Shown: piece by piece, positions 45,989 to 53,884 of the stretch
Layout: every line of letters begins with the position of its first letter
How positions within the stretch are numbered: the first letter of the stretch is position 1
Origin: Microvirga sp052115485
Lineage (GTDB): Bacteria > Pseudomonadota > Alphaproteobacteria > Rhizobiales > Beijerinckiaceae
NCBI RefSeq assembly: GCF_052115485.1
Contig: NZ_JBFRGU010000003.1
Span: forward strand, 62,001-126,000
Direction: 5' to 3'
Length of the DNA: 64,000 bases
Translations under genes and position numbers: made by a program
The notes under the pieces: model-generated
What the model was told of the DNA's origin: nothing
Database searches by the model: none
The model's input: only the letters and a program-made list of their open reading frames with translations

Positions 45989-46018
45989 CAAAAAGAAAAG
46001 AGCCGCGTAAGCGGCCCT
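45989..46018 (-). terminator. Rho-independent terminator after the RTX fragment
   Basis: Reverse strand: GGGCCGC-TTAC-GCGGCTC followed by TTTTCTTTTTG. It lies about 30 bp after the stop of the RTX fragment and shows that the fragment was once a transcribed gene. Confidence 0.8.
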
Positions 46019-46049
46019 TTAATTATCTTCTGAATTAAAGATTAACGGA

Positions 46050-46296
46050 TCAGATTACAAAGAAATCATTTTCCGTCATTTTCAAGTTTTTCTTAATTGT
46101 CGCGAACTGTATAGCAGATCCTTTGCCGGATCCGTCCGCGTCATACAACAGATTACCTTTTTTCTTGTTGTAAATGATGTAGTCGTCTTTGTCCTTGGCC
46201 TTGTCGCCCACGGTGAAGAACTTCTTATTCATTTTCGCGGGAGCAGCGGCCGAGCCCTTTTTACCGAGCTTCTTGAAGATCGCATTATCGAGCCAC
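46050..46296 (-). pseudogene. 3' fragment of an RTX gene
   Basis: Encodes only the terminal secretion module: LDNAIFKKLGKKGSAAAPAK, then MNKKFFTVGDKAKDKDDYII and ending MTENDFFVI. It is closest to the end of the neighbouring 930-residue protein. Homology begins abruptly at about 46296, where the remnant M20 peptidase reading in the other direction begins, so a deletion removed the 5' ends of both genes. An internal ATG at 46232 could start a 60-residue peptide. Confidence 0.78.
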
Positions 46297-46329
46297 GAGC
46301 AGCCTGTTCAAGTCCTTTGCCTGTCCGGG

Positions 46330-46832
46330 GCTGCCATGAACTTCGAACCGTGTTTGAATGTGAACGGGTTTGGCGGCGGCTATGGGGCGAGGGGGCGAAG
46401 ACCGTGCTTCCGGCGGAAGGTTTCGTGAAGCTCGACTTCCGTCTCGTGCCGGATCAGGATCCGAAGCAGGTGACGCAGCTCGTTCGTACCCATCTCGACC
46501 GGCACGGATTTTCCGATATCGAGATCGTTGTCCACGACGATATCGTGAAGCCTGTGCGATCCTCACCGGATCATTGGTTCGTGCAGGAGGCGAAGGCGCT
46601 GCTTGAGAAGCATTTTGGGAAAGCGGCGATCATTCAACCGAGTTCTCCTGCTTCGGGCACGGCGCATCCTTTTGTCGAGCAATTGGGTGCCGAGATCGTC
46701 GGCATCGGCCTGACCCATCACGGGGCCATGCTGCATTCGCCTAACGAGAACATCATCTCCGAACAATTCGAGACGATGATCTCGTTTTCCGCGTCCCTCT
46801 TCGAGGCGATGGCGAGGCGCGCGTCGCGCTAG
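46330..46832 (+). pseudogene. C-terminal part of an M20-family peptidase/dipeptidase, truncated and frameshifted
   Basis: The reading KTVLPAEGFVKLDFRLVPDQ ... HGAMLHSPNENIISEQF is the C-terminal dimerisation and metal-binding part of M20 metallopeptidases (ArgE/DapE/carboxypeptidase type). The upstream continuation NFEPCLNVNGFGGGYG lies in another frame, so one base is missing in the G run at about 46384-46387. The N-terminal catalytic half is absent. It lies beside genes for arginine and ornithine use, where such peptidases are common. It is not functional. Confidence 0.78.
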
Positions 46833-46930
46833 AGCTTGATCATGTCTCTTTGAAACACGATCAAGCTCTGGATTCCTTTGCCGCATGATCCGGGCGAACA
46901 ACCGGTTTCCACTTGTTCTGATCATGCTCC
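46831..46930. repeat. Interspersed hairpin element with CATGATCAGAACAAG motif, copy 1
   Basis: Reverse strand reads GGAGCATGATCAGAACAAGT, then GGAAACCGGTTGTTCGCCC, ATCATGCGG, and finally a tail in which AGAGCTTGATC and GATCAAGCTCT pair. The same core occurs at 51677-51780 and 62322-62392, with pieces at 49692-49736 and 12518-12540. Here it separates the broken M20 gene from convergent rocD. Confidence 0.8.
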
Positions 46931-46935
46931 AGCTT

Positions 46936-48150
46936 CTACGGCTCGAGCGCCGTCAGAACCTGCTCGAACTGCTCTGTCGCCCAGTCGATCTGGTCTTCCG
47001 TGACCACCAAGGGTGGCGCGATACGGATCGTGTCCACATGCGTGTCCTTCACAAGGATGCCGCGTTCGCGCAGGGCCTCGCAATAGCGCCGTGCACCGCC
47101 GGCTTCCGGATGCAACTCCACCGCCAGCATGAGCCCGCGCCCGCGAACTTCACGGACGGAGTTGCTGCGGATATTCTCAATCCGCTCCTTGAAATAAGCT
47201 CCTTGCTTCGCGGAGTTTTCGATCATGCCGTCTTCGACAAGAACCTTCATTGCGGTGCGTGCGATGGCGCAGGCAAGCGGGTTGCCGCCGAAGGTGCTGC
47301 CATGCTGCCCTGGCTTCAGCACACCGAGAACGTCGGAATTCGAAAGCACTGCGGAGACCGGATAGAAGCCGCCGGAGAGCGCCTTGCCGATCAGCGTCAC
47401 GTCCGCTTCTATGCCCTCGTGCTCTTCAGCCAAAAGTTTTCCGGTGCGCCCGAGCCCGGTCTGAATTTCGTCCAGAATGAGCGTGACGCCGTGGCGTGTG
47501 CAGAGTTCGCGCACTTTCGTGAAATAACCCTGCGTCGGGATGATCACGCCTGCTTCGCCCTGGATCGGTTCCACGAGGAAAGCCACCGTGTTCGGCGTGA
47601 TCGCGGCCTCGAAAGCGGCGGCGTCACCGAAGGGCACGATCTTGAAACCCGGTGCGAACGGGCCGAAGCCGCCGCGAGCGGATGGATCGGTGCTGAAGCC
47701 GACGATGCCGAGGGTGCGGCCGTGGAAATTCTCGCTGCAGACGATGATCTCGGCCTGGTTCTCGGGAACGCCCTTGACCTCATAACCCCATTTGCGCACC
47801 GCCTTGATGGCGGATTCCACCGCTTCCGCGCCGCTGTTCATGGGCAGCACCTTGTGCGAGCCGGTGAGCGCCGCGATTTCTTCGTAGAACAGAGCCAGCT
47901 GGTCATTGCGGAAGGCGCGCGACGTCAGCGTCAGCTTCTTCGCCTGCTCGGTCATCGTCGCAAGAATCTTCGGGTGACAATGGCCTTGATTGACGGCGGA
48001 ATAGGCCGAGAGACAGTCGAGATAGCGTTTGCCCTCCACATCCCACACCCAGACACCTTCGCCGCGCGCGAGGACGACGTCGAGCGGCTTGTAGTTGTGG
48101 GCGCCAAGTCTGTTTTCGGTTTCGATCAGGCTTTTGGTTGCGATGCTCAT
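46936..48150 (-). CDS. rocD: Ornithine aminotransferase
   Basis: PLP-dependent class III aminotransferase of 404 residues that transfers the delta-amino group of ornithine to 2-oxoglutarate, giving glutamate semialdehyde. Seen: TLILDEIQTGLGRTGKL (PLP-stacking Asp, about 221-237), the Schiff-base Lys in LIGKALSGGFYPVSAVLS (about 249-266) and the start region ENRLGAHNYKPLDVVLARGE typical of RocD. It follows the arginase gene by 15 bp on the same strand, forming an arginine-to-glutamate pathway. The Lrp regulator upstream is the likely controller. Confidence 0.95.
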   Translation of the reverse strand: MSIATKSLIETENRLGAHNYKPLDVVLARGEGVWVWDVEGKRYLDCLSAYSAVNQGHCHPKILATMTEQAKKLTLTSRAFRNDQLALFYEEIAALTGSHKVLPMNSGAEAVESAIKAVRKWGYEVKGVPENQAEIIVCSENFHGRTLGIVGFSTDPSARGGFGPFAPGFKIVPFGDAAAFEAAITPNTVAFLVEPIQGEAGVIIPTQGYFTKVRELCTRHGVTLILDEIQTGLGRTGKLLAEEHEGIEADVTLIGKALSGGFYPVSAVLSNSDVLGVLKPGQHGSTFGGNPLACAIARTAMKVLVEDGMIENSAKQGAYFKERIENIRSNSVREVRGRGLMLAVELHPEAGGARRYCEALRERGILVKDTHVDTIRIAPPLVVTEDQIDWATEQFEQVLTALEP

Positions 48151-48165
48151 GGGGCGGTTCTTTTC

Positions 48166-49134
48166 TTAAGGGCGCTGAACGATCTGGCGGCCGAAGAGGC
48201 TTCCGACCAGATCGACGAGGACGTGGGCGCTCTTTCCGCGCTCGTCGAGAAAAGGATTGAGTTCGACCACATCGAGCGAGCCGACGAGGCCTGAATCGTG
48301 CAGCATCTCCATGATGAGATGCGCCTCGCGGTAGGTCGCGCCGCCAGGAACCGGCGTTCCTGCTCCGGGGGCGATCGACGGATCGAGGAAATCGACGTCG
48401 AGACTCACATGGAGATGTCCGTCTCGCGCCTCAACATGATCGATGATCTGTCGCATGAGCACCGAGACGCCGAACTCGTCCACCTGCCGCATATCGCAGA
48501 CATGGACACCGCGGTTCCGTAGCAACGCGCGCTCGTCCCGATCCACCGAGCGCAGGCCGAAGATATAGAGGTTTTGCGGGGGAAGAGGGCTGAAGGCATC
48601 ATCATCGAAAAGCCCATCGAACCCTTCCTCGCCGCAAAGCAGCGCGGTCGACATGCCGTGCATGTTGCCGGAGGGAGAGGTGTGCGGCGTGTTGAAGTCG
48701 GCATGGGCATCGAGCCAGAGCACGAAGAGCTCGCGCTTTGCTTCCGCGCAGTGCCGCAACGCGCCATGCACCGAACCCATGGAAAGACTGTGGTCTCCGC
48801 CAAGGAAGATCGGCAGATAGCCATCTTGAAGGAGGCGATAGGAATGGTCGCTCAGGCCGCGCGACCACGCGGAAATTTCATCGAAATGACGCGCGTTGCG
48901 GTCCTGGCCGTTCCCCGTCGGAAAGTCGGAAGCGGAGAGATCGCCGCGATCCTCGATATGGTGCCCGAGTTCTTGCAGGTTCGTGATCAGACCTGCCGTC
49001 CGCAGGGCCGCGGGTCCCATCACTGTCCCGAGCTGGCTTGCGCCGACCTGAACGGGCGCGCCGAGAACGGCAAAGCGTGGTTTTGCAATCGGACGGACGG
49101 CGGCATGAGGCATAGACGAGCATTCCTTTGTCAT
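48166..49134 (-). CDS. rocF: Arginase
   Basis: Mn2+ enzyme hydrolysing arginine to ornithine and urea. 322 residues with all metal motifs: GGDHSLSMGS (about 113-122), WLDAHADFNTPHTSPSGNMH (about 140-159) and SLDVDFLDPSIAPG (about 244-257). An alternative ATG at 49113 begins at the better-conserved MPHAAVRPIAKPRF and is preceded by AAAGGA, so the first seven residues may not be made. First gene of the rocF-rocD pair and divergent from an Lrp-type regulator. Confidence 0.95.
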   Translation of the reverse strand: MTKECSSMPHAAVRPIAKPRFAVLGAPVQVGASQLGTVMGPAALRTAGLITNLQELGHHIEDRGDLSASDFPTGNGQDRNARHFDEISAWSRGLSDHSYRLLQDGYLPIFLGGDHSLSMGSVHGALRHCAEAKRELFVLWLDAHADFNTPHTSPSGNMHGMSTALLCGEEGFDGLFDDDAFSPLPPQNLYIFGLRSVDRDERALLRNRGVHVCDMRQVDEFGVSVLMRQIIDHVEARDGHLHVSLDVDFLDPSIAPGAGTPVPGGATYREAHLIMEMLHDSGLVGSLDVVELNPFLDERGKSAHVLVDLVGSLFGRQIVQRP

Positions 49135-49242
49135 GTGCCATTATCCACTGTCCCAAGTGGCGACTTGAAGCCGAATAACCGACAAATCTGGATATGGGAT
49201 TGTCCATTGTGGTAAGGAGGATGTGCCAAAAAGGTCATCACG

Positions 49243-49662
49243 ATGGACGAGCTCGATCAAAAACTCCTTGCCCTCCTGCGGGCGGATGCCCGGCAGCCGG
49301 TCTCAAGCCTCGCCGCCGCACTTAAGGTTTCGAGGGCGACCGTGCGCGCCCGGATCGAGCGGTTGGTCAAGAGCGGCATCATCCAGGGTTTCACCGTGAC
49401 GCTGAGTTCGGGGGCTCAGCCCAACGCCATCCGTGCCGTCACGATGATCGAAGTCGAGGGGCAGGGGGCCGACAAGGTTCTCAAGCGCCTGCATGGCCTG
49501 CCCGAAGTCTCGCGCATCAACACCACCAACGGGCGTTGGGACATCGTGGCCGAGATCGAGGTGGCGACCCTGGAGGAGTTCGATCAGGTGTTGCGACGCA
49601 TCCGCGAAATCAACGGCATCTCATCGACCGAAACCAGCATCATGCTTTCCAAGCGCAAGTGA
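49243..49662 (+). CDS. Lrp/AsnC-family regulator, probable controller of arginine catabolism
   Basis: 139 residues: HTH (LDQKLLALLRADARQPVSSL, KVSRATVRARIERLVKSGII, about 3-47) and RAM/AsnC ligand domain (IRAVTMIEVEGQGADKVLKR onward). The start ATG follows AAGGAGG. It is divergent from rocF with 108 bp between, the normal arrangement for an arginine- or ornithine-responsive activator. A repeat fragment lies just after its stop. Confidence 0.92.
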   Translation: MDELDQKLLALLRADARQPVSSLAAALKVSRATVRARIERLVKSGIIQGFTVTLSSGAQPNAIRAVTMIEVEGQGADKVLKRLHGLPEVSRINTTNGRWDIVAEIEVATLEEFDQVLRRIREINGISSTETSIMLSKRK

Positions 49663-49691
49663 TCGGCAAGTGAGCCGCCACTCAGTCGCTT

Positions 49692-49736
49692 GTTCCGCAT
49701 GATCCGGGGAACAACCTTTCACGTGTTCTGATCATC
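49692..49736. repeat. Partial interspersed hairpin element, copy 2
   Basis: TGTTCCGCATGATCCGGGGA followed by CACGTGTTCTGATCAT is a shortened and altered copy of the element at 46831. It sits 30 bp after the Lrp-type gene. The rest of the gap 49663-50040 holds no gene that I can support. Confidence 0.6.
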
Positions 49737-50040
49737 GACGCCGTTTGTGCTATGTTGTTGCGAAAACACGGGCGCTGTCGAACCGAATGCCAGAGCGCTG
49801 GATGTCAACAACGCAAGAAGGGCTTTCCTTCGCACCGCGCGTCTCCCCTCGGGTTCCCGCCGCCGGAGGAGGGTACTCCCTTAAGTTGCTCTTCGAATAG
49901 TGTCGGATCAGCGTAACTGTTTGCCTTCTCAACGAATTGCCCCATATCGCCTTCAGGGTTTCTGGGAGTGCCATTGCTTGGCAGGCACGCTAGAGTTGGT
50001 GGTTGATGTCAATCTTTGATTGAACCCGAGGTCGCTTGGT

Positions 50041-50676
50041 ATGCAGCGCATTCTGATCGCCGATGATCACCTCGTTGTCCGTCGTGGCTTGCGTGCCATT
50101 CTCGAGGCGCAAGCCGAATGGGAAATCGTCGCCGAGGTGGGGAATGGGCAGGATGCCGTGGACGAAGCCATCCGCACCAAGCCCGACATCGCTATTCTCG
50201 ATTTCTCCCTTCCGGGGCTCGATGGGCTCGAAGCGACCCGGCGGATTCGCCAAACGCTCAGAACCGAGATCCTGATTTTCACGATGCACGAGAGTGAGCA
50301 AATCATTCGGGAGCTGCTGCGAGCCGGCGTAAAGGGCTATATTCTCAAGACCGATGCGGACACGCACCTTCTCGCAGCTGTCAGCGCATTGTCCGAGCAT
50401 CGCCCCTATCTGACCTGGCGCGCCTCCGAAGCTTTGCTTGAGACGCTCAAAGATGCTTCAAGCGATCCATCGGTCGAAGGCAGTCTCACGGCGCGTGAGC
50501 GAGAGGTCGTCAAACTCATCGCCGAAGGTTTAAGCAACAAGAAGGTTGCGATTCATCTCGACGTCAGCGTGAAGACAGTGGAGAGCCACCGGGCAACGGC
50601 TATGCGCAAGCTCGGAATGTCCTCTACCGCCGAACTCGTGCGCTACGCAGTGCGTAATCACATGATCATGCCGTGA
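50041..50676 (+). CDS. Response regulator, NarL/FixJ type
   Basis: 211 residues. Receiver domain with the acidic pair in LIADDHLVV (about 5-13), phospho-acceptor Asp in DIAILDFSLPGLDGL (about 50-64) and the conserved Lys in GVKGYILKTDAD; then a LuxR-type HTH (LTAREREVVKLIAEGLSNKK, VSVKTVESHRATAMRKLGMS). ATG 50041 follows CGAGG and starts at the first strand. It is paired with the histidine kinase that follows 170 bp downstream on the same strand. Confidence 0.93.
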   Translation: MQRILIADDHLVVRRGLRAILEAQAEWEIVAEVGNGQDAVDEAIRTKPDIAILDFSLPGLDGLEATRRIRQTLRTEILIFTMHESEQIIRELLRAGVKGYILKTDADTHLLAAVSALSEHRPYLTWRASEALLETLKDASSDPSVEGSLTAREREVVKLIAEGLSNKKVAIHLDVSVKTVESHRATAMRKLGMSSTAELVRYAVRNHMIMP

Positions 50677-50849
50677 GGAGACGTTTCCACGCAAATTTTT
50701 CTCCCCGGGAGCAGTATTTTTCTTGAGTGTTTTTGGTCGCGCCCCAATAATGCGTTGCAGGGTCGGCTGGGTTTTAGCTCCCCAAGACTTAAAACGAACA
50801 GATAAAATTGATCTCTTCAGGGGCTGATGAAGTAGCGAGGGCGGGCGCT

Positions 50850-51671
50850 ATGATCGAGGCTGCGATTTTACCGGAAGAAGATGTTTCTCGTGTCAAAAGA
50901 GTTCTGATTTCAAAAAGTTATCCGGGGACGGCAGTCGCAGCGCATTTAGACCTCGTCTTACCCGCTCAAAAAAACGCGCCCGCGCTGGGGATTGCGACCG
51001 ATATAAATGCGCGCAAGGCCGCCGAGCAAGATCTGCAGGCTTTGCCGGATCAACTCTTAAATCTGGTCGCCGAGGAAAGACGACGCATAGCGGTCGAGCT
51101 TCACGACTCGACTTCGCAGCACCTTGCCGTGATAAGCCTTAGCTTGATGCAGTTACGGTCGGCTGTCGATATGACGCCGCGGGTGCATGATCTTTTGCAG
51201 GATATGGCTGTCGCCATCGATTCTGCTGCCCGCGAGATCAGGACGTTCAGCTATCTGCTTCATCCTCCACATATCGAACTGCTCGGCTTGGATGGCTCGA
51301 TCCGCGATTTCACCAAGGGCTTTGCGAGACGGACAGGCCTAAACGTCGACCTCGATGTGCAAGGCGATTTGAGCCGCATCCCCCCCGATCTCCGCACGGG
51401 GATCTTCCGCATCGTTCAAGAAGCCTTCATGAACGTGCATCGCCATGCAAGGGCGAGCACTATCGCGCTTTCTCTGGCGATTGTTGAGGATCAGGCATGC
51501 CTGGCTATCGCCGATAATGGCCGAGGTATTCCCGTGGATGAAAGCGGAAGGCACACGCTCGGCGTCGGCATTCCGGGAATGCAGGATCGTGTGCGCCATT
51601 TCAGAGGCATCTTCGAGATGTCATCGGACGGCAATGGAACCCGCATCATGGCGACAATTCCATTGGTCTGA
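50850..51671 (+). CDS. Sensor histidine kinase of the NarX/DegS type, short sensory part
   Basis: 273 residues. Dimerisation domain with the phospho-acceptor His in RRRIAVELHDSTSQHLAVIS (about 84-103) and an HATPase domain with EAFMNVHRHARAST (about 191-204), IADNGRGIP and GVGIPGMQDRV. No membrane helix. The first 70 residues look like the end of a PAS/PAC domain (LGIATDINARKAAEQDL), so the sensory module is either very short or 5'-truncated. ATG 50850 is the first ATG in frame; a TTG 14 codons upstream is less likely. Partner of the response regulator above. Confidence 0.85.
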   Translation: MIEAAILPEEDVSRVKRVLISKSYPGTAVAAHLDLVLPAQKNAPALGIATDINARKAAEQDLQALPDQLLNLVAEERRRIAVELHDSTSQHLAVISLSLMQLRSAVDMTPRVHDLLQDMAVAIDSAAREIRTFSYLLHPPHIELLGLDGSIRDFTKGFARRTGLNVDLDVQGDLSRIPPDLRTGIFRIVQEAFMNVHRHARASTIALSLAIVEDQACLAIADNGRGIPVDESGRHTLGVGIPGMQDRVRHFRGIFEMSSDGNGTRIMATIPLV

Positions 51672-51676
51672 CGATT

Positions 51677-51780
51677 AGAGCATGATCAGAACAAGTGGAA
51701 ACCGGTTGTTCGCCCAGATCATGCGGCATCAAAAAAATCGAGAGTTTGATCCTGTTTCAATCTGAAACGATCAAACTCTA
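51677..51780. repeat. Interspersed hairpin element, copy 3 (full length)
   Basis: AGAGCATGATCAGAACAAGT, GGAAACCGGTTGTTCGCCC and AGATCATGCGG are followed by a tail where AGAGTTTGATC and GATCAAACTCT pair with an inner TTTCA/TGAAA stem. It is the inverted form of the element at 46831. It occupies the gap between the convergent histidine kinase and HdeD-like genes. Confidence 0.82.
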
Positions 51781-52323
51781 GTGCGTCTTCAGCGCTTTCC
51801 AGACGAGAGCGGCACCGTGGGCGATCAGATCGCAGGAGATCAGGAGGCCGATGGTCCACAACCCGGAGAGCGGCCATTGCGCGATGAGAAGCCCGCCGAG
51901 GATCAACGAGAGCACGGCTGCGAGGACCAAGCCGGCATTCGATTGACGCGATCGATCGACGAAGGCCCAGATGGCTTTGAGAATGCCGGAGGTCACAAGC
52001 GCGACGCCGAGGACCAGCGTGAGAACAAGCGAAGCGCTGAGTGGATTGAACAATGCCCACAGGCCACCGGCGGCGTAGACGAGGCCCAGGAGAACGGCCG
52101 TCCAGCGGGATCGCCCAGTTTCCGCTTGGTTCATCAAGGGTTCGATGATCTGGACGAGGCCGGCGGCCAGCATCAAGGCGCCGTACCATATGACGCCGGC
52201 GATGGTGAGGCCAAAGGTCAGGTAAAGGCCGATCACTCCGAGCAGAAGAGCAAGAAAGCCCGCTAGCAGAAGCCAGAAGCGGGCGTTTCGGCTTTCATTG
52301 TGCATGACGGTCACGCTCGCCAT
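51778..52323 (-). CDS. HdeD-like (DUF308) integral membrane protein
   Basis: 181 residues with six hydrophobic segments, pairs of helices in the DUF308 pattern (FWLLLAGFLALLLGVIGLYL, VIWYGALMLAAGLVQIIEPL, LVLTLVLGVALVTSGILKAI, IGLLISCDLIAHGAALVWKA). Family members include HdeD, linked to acid resistance in E. coli; the biochemical role is unclear. ATG 52323 is preceded by GGAGAA; five codons of possible upstream extension are ignored. Convergent with the histidine kinase gene. Confidence 0.85.
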   Translation of the reverse strand: MASVTVMHNESRNARFWLLLAGFLALLLGVIGLYLTFGLTIAGVIWYGALMLAAGLVQIIEPLMNQAETGRSRWTAVLLGLVYAAGGLWALFNPLSASLVLTLVLGVALVTSGILKAIWAFVDRSRQSNAGLVLAAVLSLILGGLLIAQWPLSGLWTIGLLISCDLIAHGAALVWKALKTH

Positions 52324-52444
52324 CGTGGTTCTCCGCAATTACCTTAAGAGAATAAATAGCTCTCTTCCCAGCCGATCAAGACGCACTACCCCTTCGCAGC
52401 GCCCGGATAGGCTCTGCCGTTCGATGGTTCGACCAAGAATGAAT

Positions 52445-53854
52445 TCAGGACTGAGGCCGCGGGAAGGGGCCGCGAAGCTGCTCGATGAGATGACCAAGCT
52501 TGAGCACGCCGACGTCATCGTAGCGCCGGCCGACGACCTGGATGCCTGTCGGAAGGCCGCCTTGCGCAAACCCGCTGGGGATCGACAATGCCGGGCATTG
52601 GCCGACGAAATTGAAGGGACAGGTCATGCTCAGTCCGTGATAGCGGCCCTGCCGATCTTCAAAAGCGAAGTCCGATCCGTTCGACTCGAGGGCGGGTGCC
52701 GGCCCCGACATGGTCGGGCAGAGCAGTGCATCGAACTCCGAGAGGATCTTGCGAAGCGCGTTCCACGCCTGCGACCGAATGAGTTCGATGGATTTGTACC
52801 GAACCGCGCTGAGCGTGAAGCCGTGTTCGATATACGCGACAACCGCCGGGTCCATGATCTCGCGATGTTCGGCAAGATGCTCGCCATAAAACGTCGCCAT
52901 GTAGACCGCCCAATATTCGTCCCAGGCGTCGCCAATGGCTTTCGTCCAAGGCAGGTCAACCTCTTCGACAACCGCACCGCTCGCGCGCAAGAGGCTCACG
53001 ATCTCGCGGAGATTGTGCTCGACATCAGGATGAAGCGCATAATGCCCGAGATCGGGTGAGACCGCGATGCGCAAGCCTCTAGGATCGATGTCGAGACTAT
53101 CGAGCGCTGGAGCCGGCGAGGGCAGGGACATGATGTCCGCGTCGTTCGGCCCTTGCGCACAGGACAGGAACAAAGCCGCATCTTCGCACGACCTCGCGAG
53201 GGTGCCGAAATGCGCGATATTTTCGAATTGACTCGGCAACAACGTAAAAGGAATTCGCCCGAGAGAAGGTTTGAGACCGACCACGCCGCAATGCGAGGCG
53301 GGAATTCGTACCGAGCCACCCATATCGGTGCCCTCGGCAAGAGCAACGCAGCCGGTGGCGACCGCGACGGCCGAGCCGCCCGAACGGCCCCCCGACGTGC
53401 GCGTCTCGTCCCATGGATTGCGGGTATGTCCGAAAAGTGGGCTGCGGGTATAGCCGGAGCTTGCGAATTCGGGCGTTGTGGTCTTGCCGATGATGATCGC
53501 CCCCGCCTCGCGCAGGCGCGTGACGATGGGAGCATCGTCCGGCGTCACGTGATCCTTGAAGATGCGAGAACCGAAGGTCGTGGTCTTCCCGGCGATCGGC
53601 GTCATGTCCTTGATGGCGATGGGCACGCCATGCAAGGGGCCGAGGCTGCTGCCGGATGTGATGGCTGCCTCTGCTGTCGCCGCCGCGGCGAGCGCATCTT
53701 CGTGATAGATCTCGCTGAATGCGTTCAGTTTCGGATCTATGGCATCTGCCCGTTGCAACGATGAGCGCACCACCTCCGTCGGCGAGACTTTGCGTTTTTT
53801 GATCGCAGCGGCGATCTGCGTCGCGGACCATGTGGTGACATCGGGGGAGGTCAT
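52445..53854 (-). CDS. Amidase (amidase-signature family)
   Basis: 469 residues with the Ser-cisSer-Lys triad context: VPIAIKDMTPIAGKTTTFGS (catalytic Lys, about 84), TSGGRSGGSAVAVATGCVAL (cis-Ser region, about 151-170) and GTDMGGSVRIPASHCGVVGL (nucleophile Ser, about 174-193). Cuts a C-N bond in an amide; the substrate is unknown. It follows the methyltransferase gene by 30 bp on the same strand. GatA itself is unlikely as no gatB/gatC is present. Confidence 0.92.
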   Translation of the reverse strand: MTSPDVTTWSATQIAAAIKKRKVSPTEVVRSSLQRADAIDPKLNAFSEIYHEDALAAAATAEAAITSGSSLGPLHGVPIAIKDMTPIAGKTTTFGSRIFKDHVTPDDAPIVTRLREAGAIIIGKTTTPEFASSGYTRSPLFGHTRNPWDETRTSGGRSGGSAVAVATGCVALAEGTDMGGSVRIPASHCGVVGLKPSLGRIPFTLLPSQFENIAHFGTLARSCEDAALFLSCAQGPNDADIMSLPSPAPALDSLDIDPRGLRIAVSPDLGHYALHPDVEHNLREIVSLLRASGAVVEEVDLPWTKAIGDAWDEYWAVYMATFYGEHLAEHREIMDPAVVAYIEHGFTLSAVRYKSIELIRSQAWNALRKILSEFDALLCPTMSGPAPALESNGSDFAFEDRQGRYHGLSMTCPFNFVGQCPALSIPSGFAQGGLPTGIQVVGRRYDDVGVLKLGHLIEQLRGPFPRPQS

Positions 53855-53884
53855 TGAGCGGATATTCTCTGCCGTAATCGATCC

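Noticed and set aside
46317..46832. Intact small gene for a peptidase-like protein
   Set aside because: The sequence matches only the C-terminal half of M20 peptidases and its first 25 residues are out of frame, so it is a remnant.
50700..50849. 5' extension of the histidine kinase
   Set aside because: The only upstream start is TTG 50808 and the added residues show no sensory domain.
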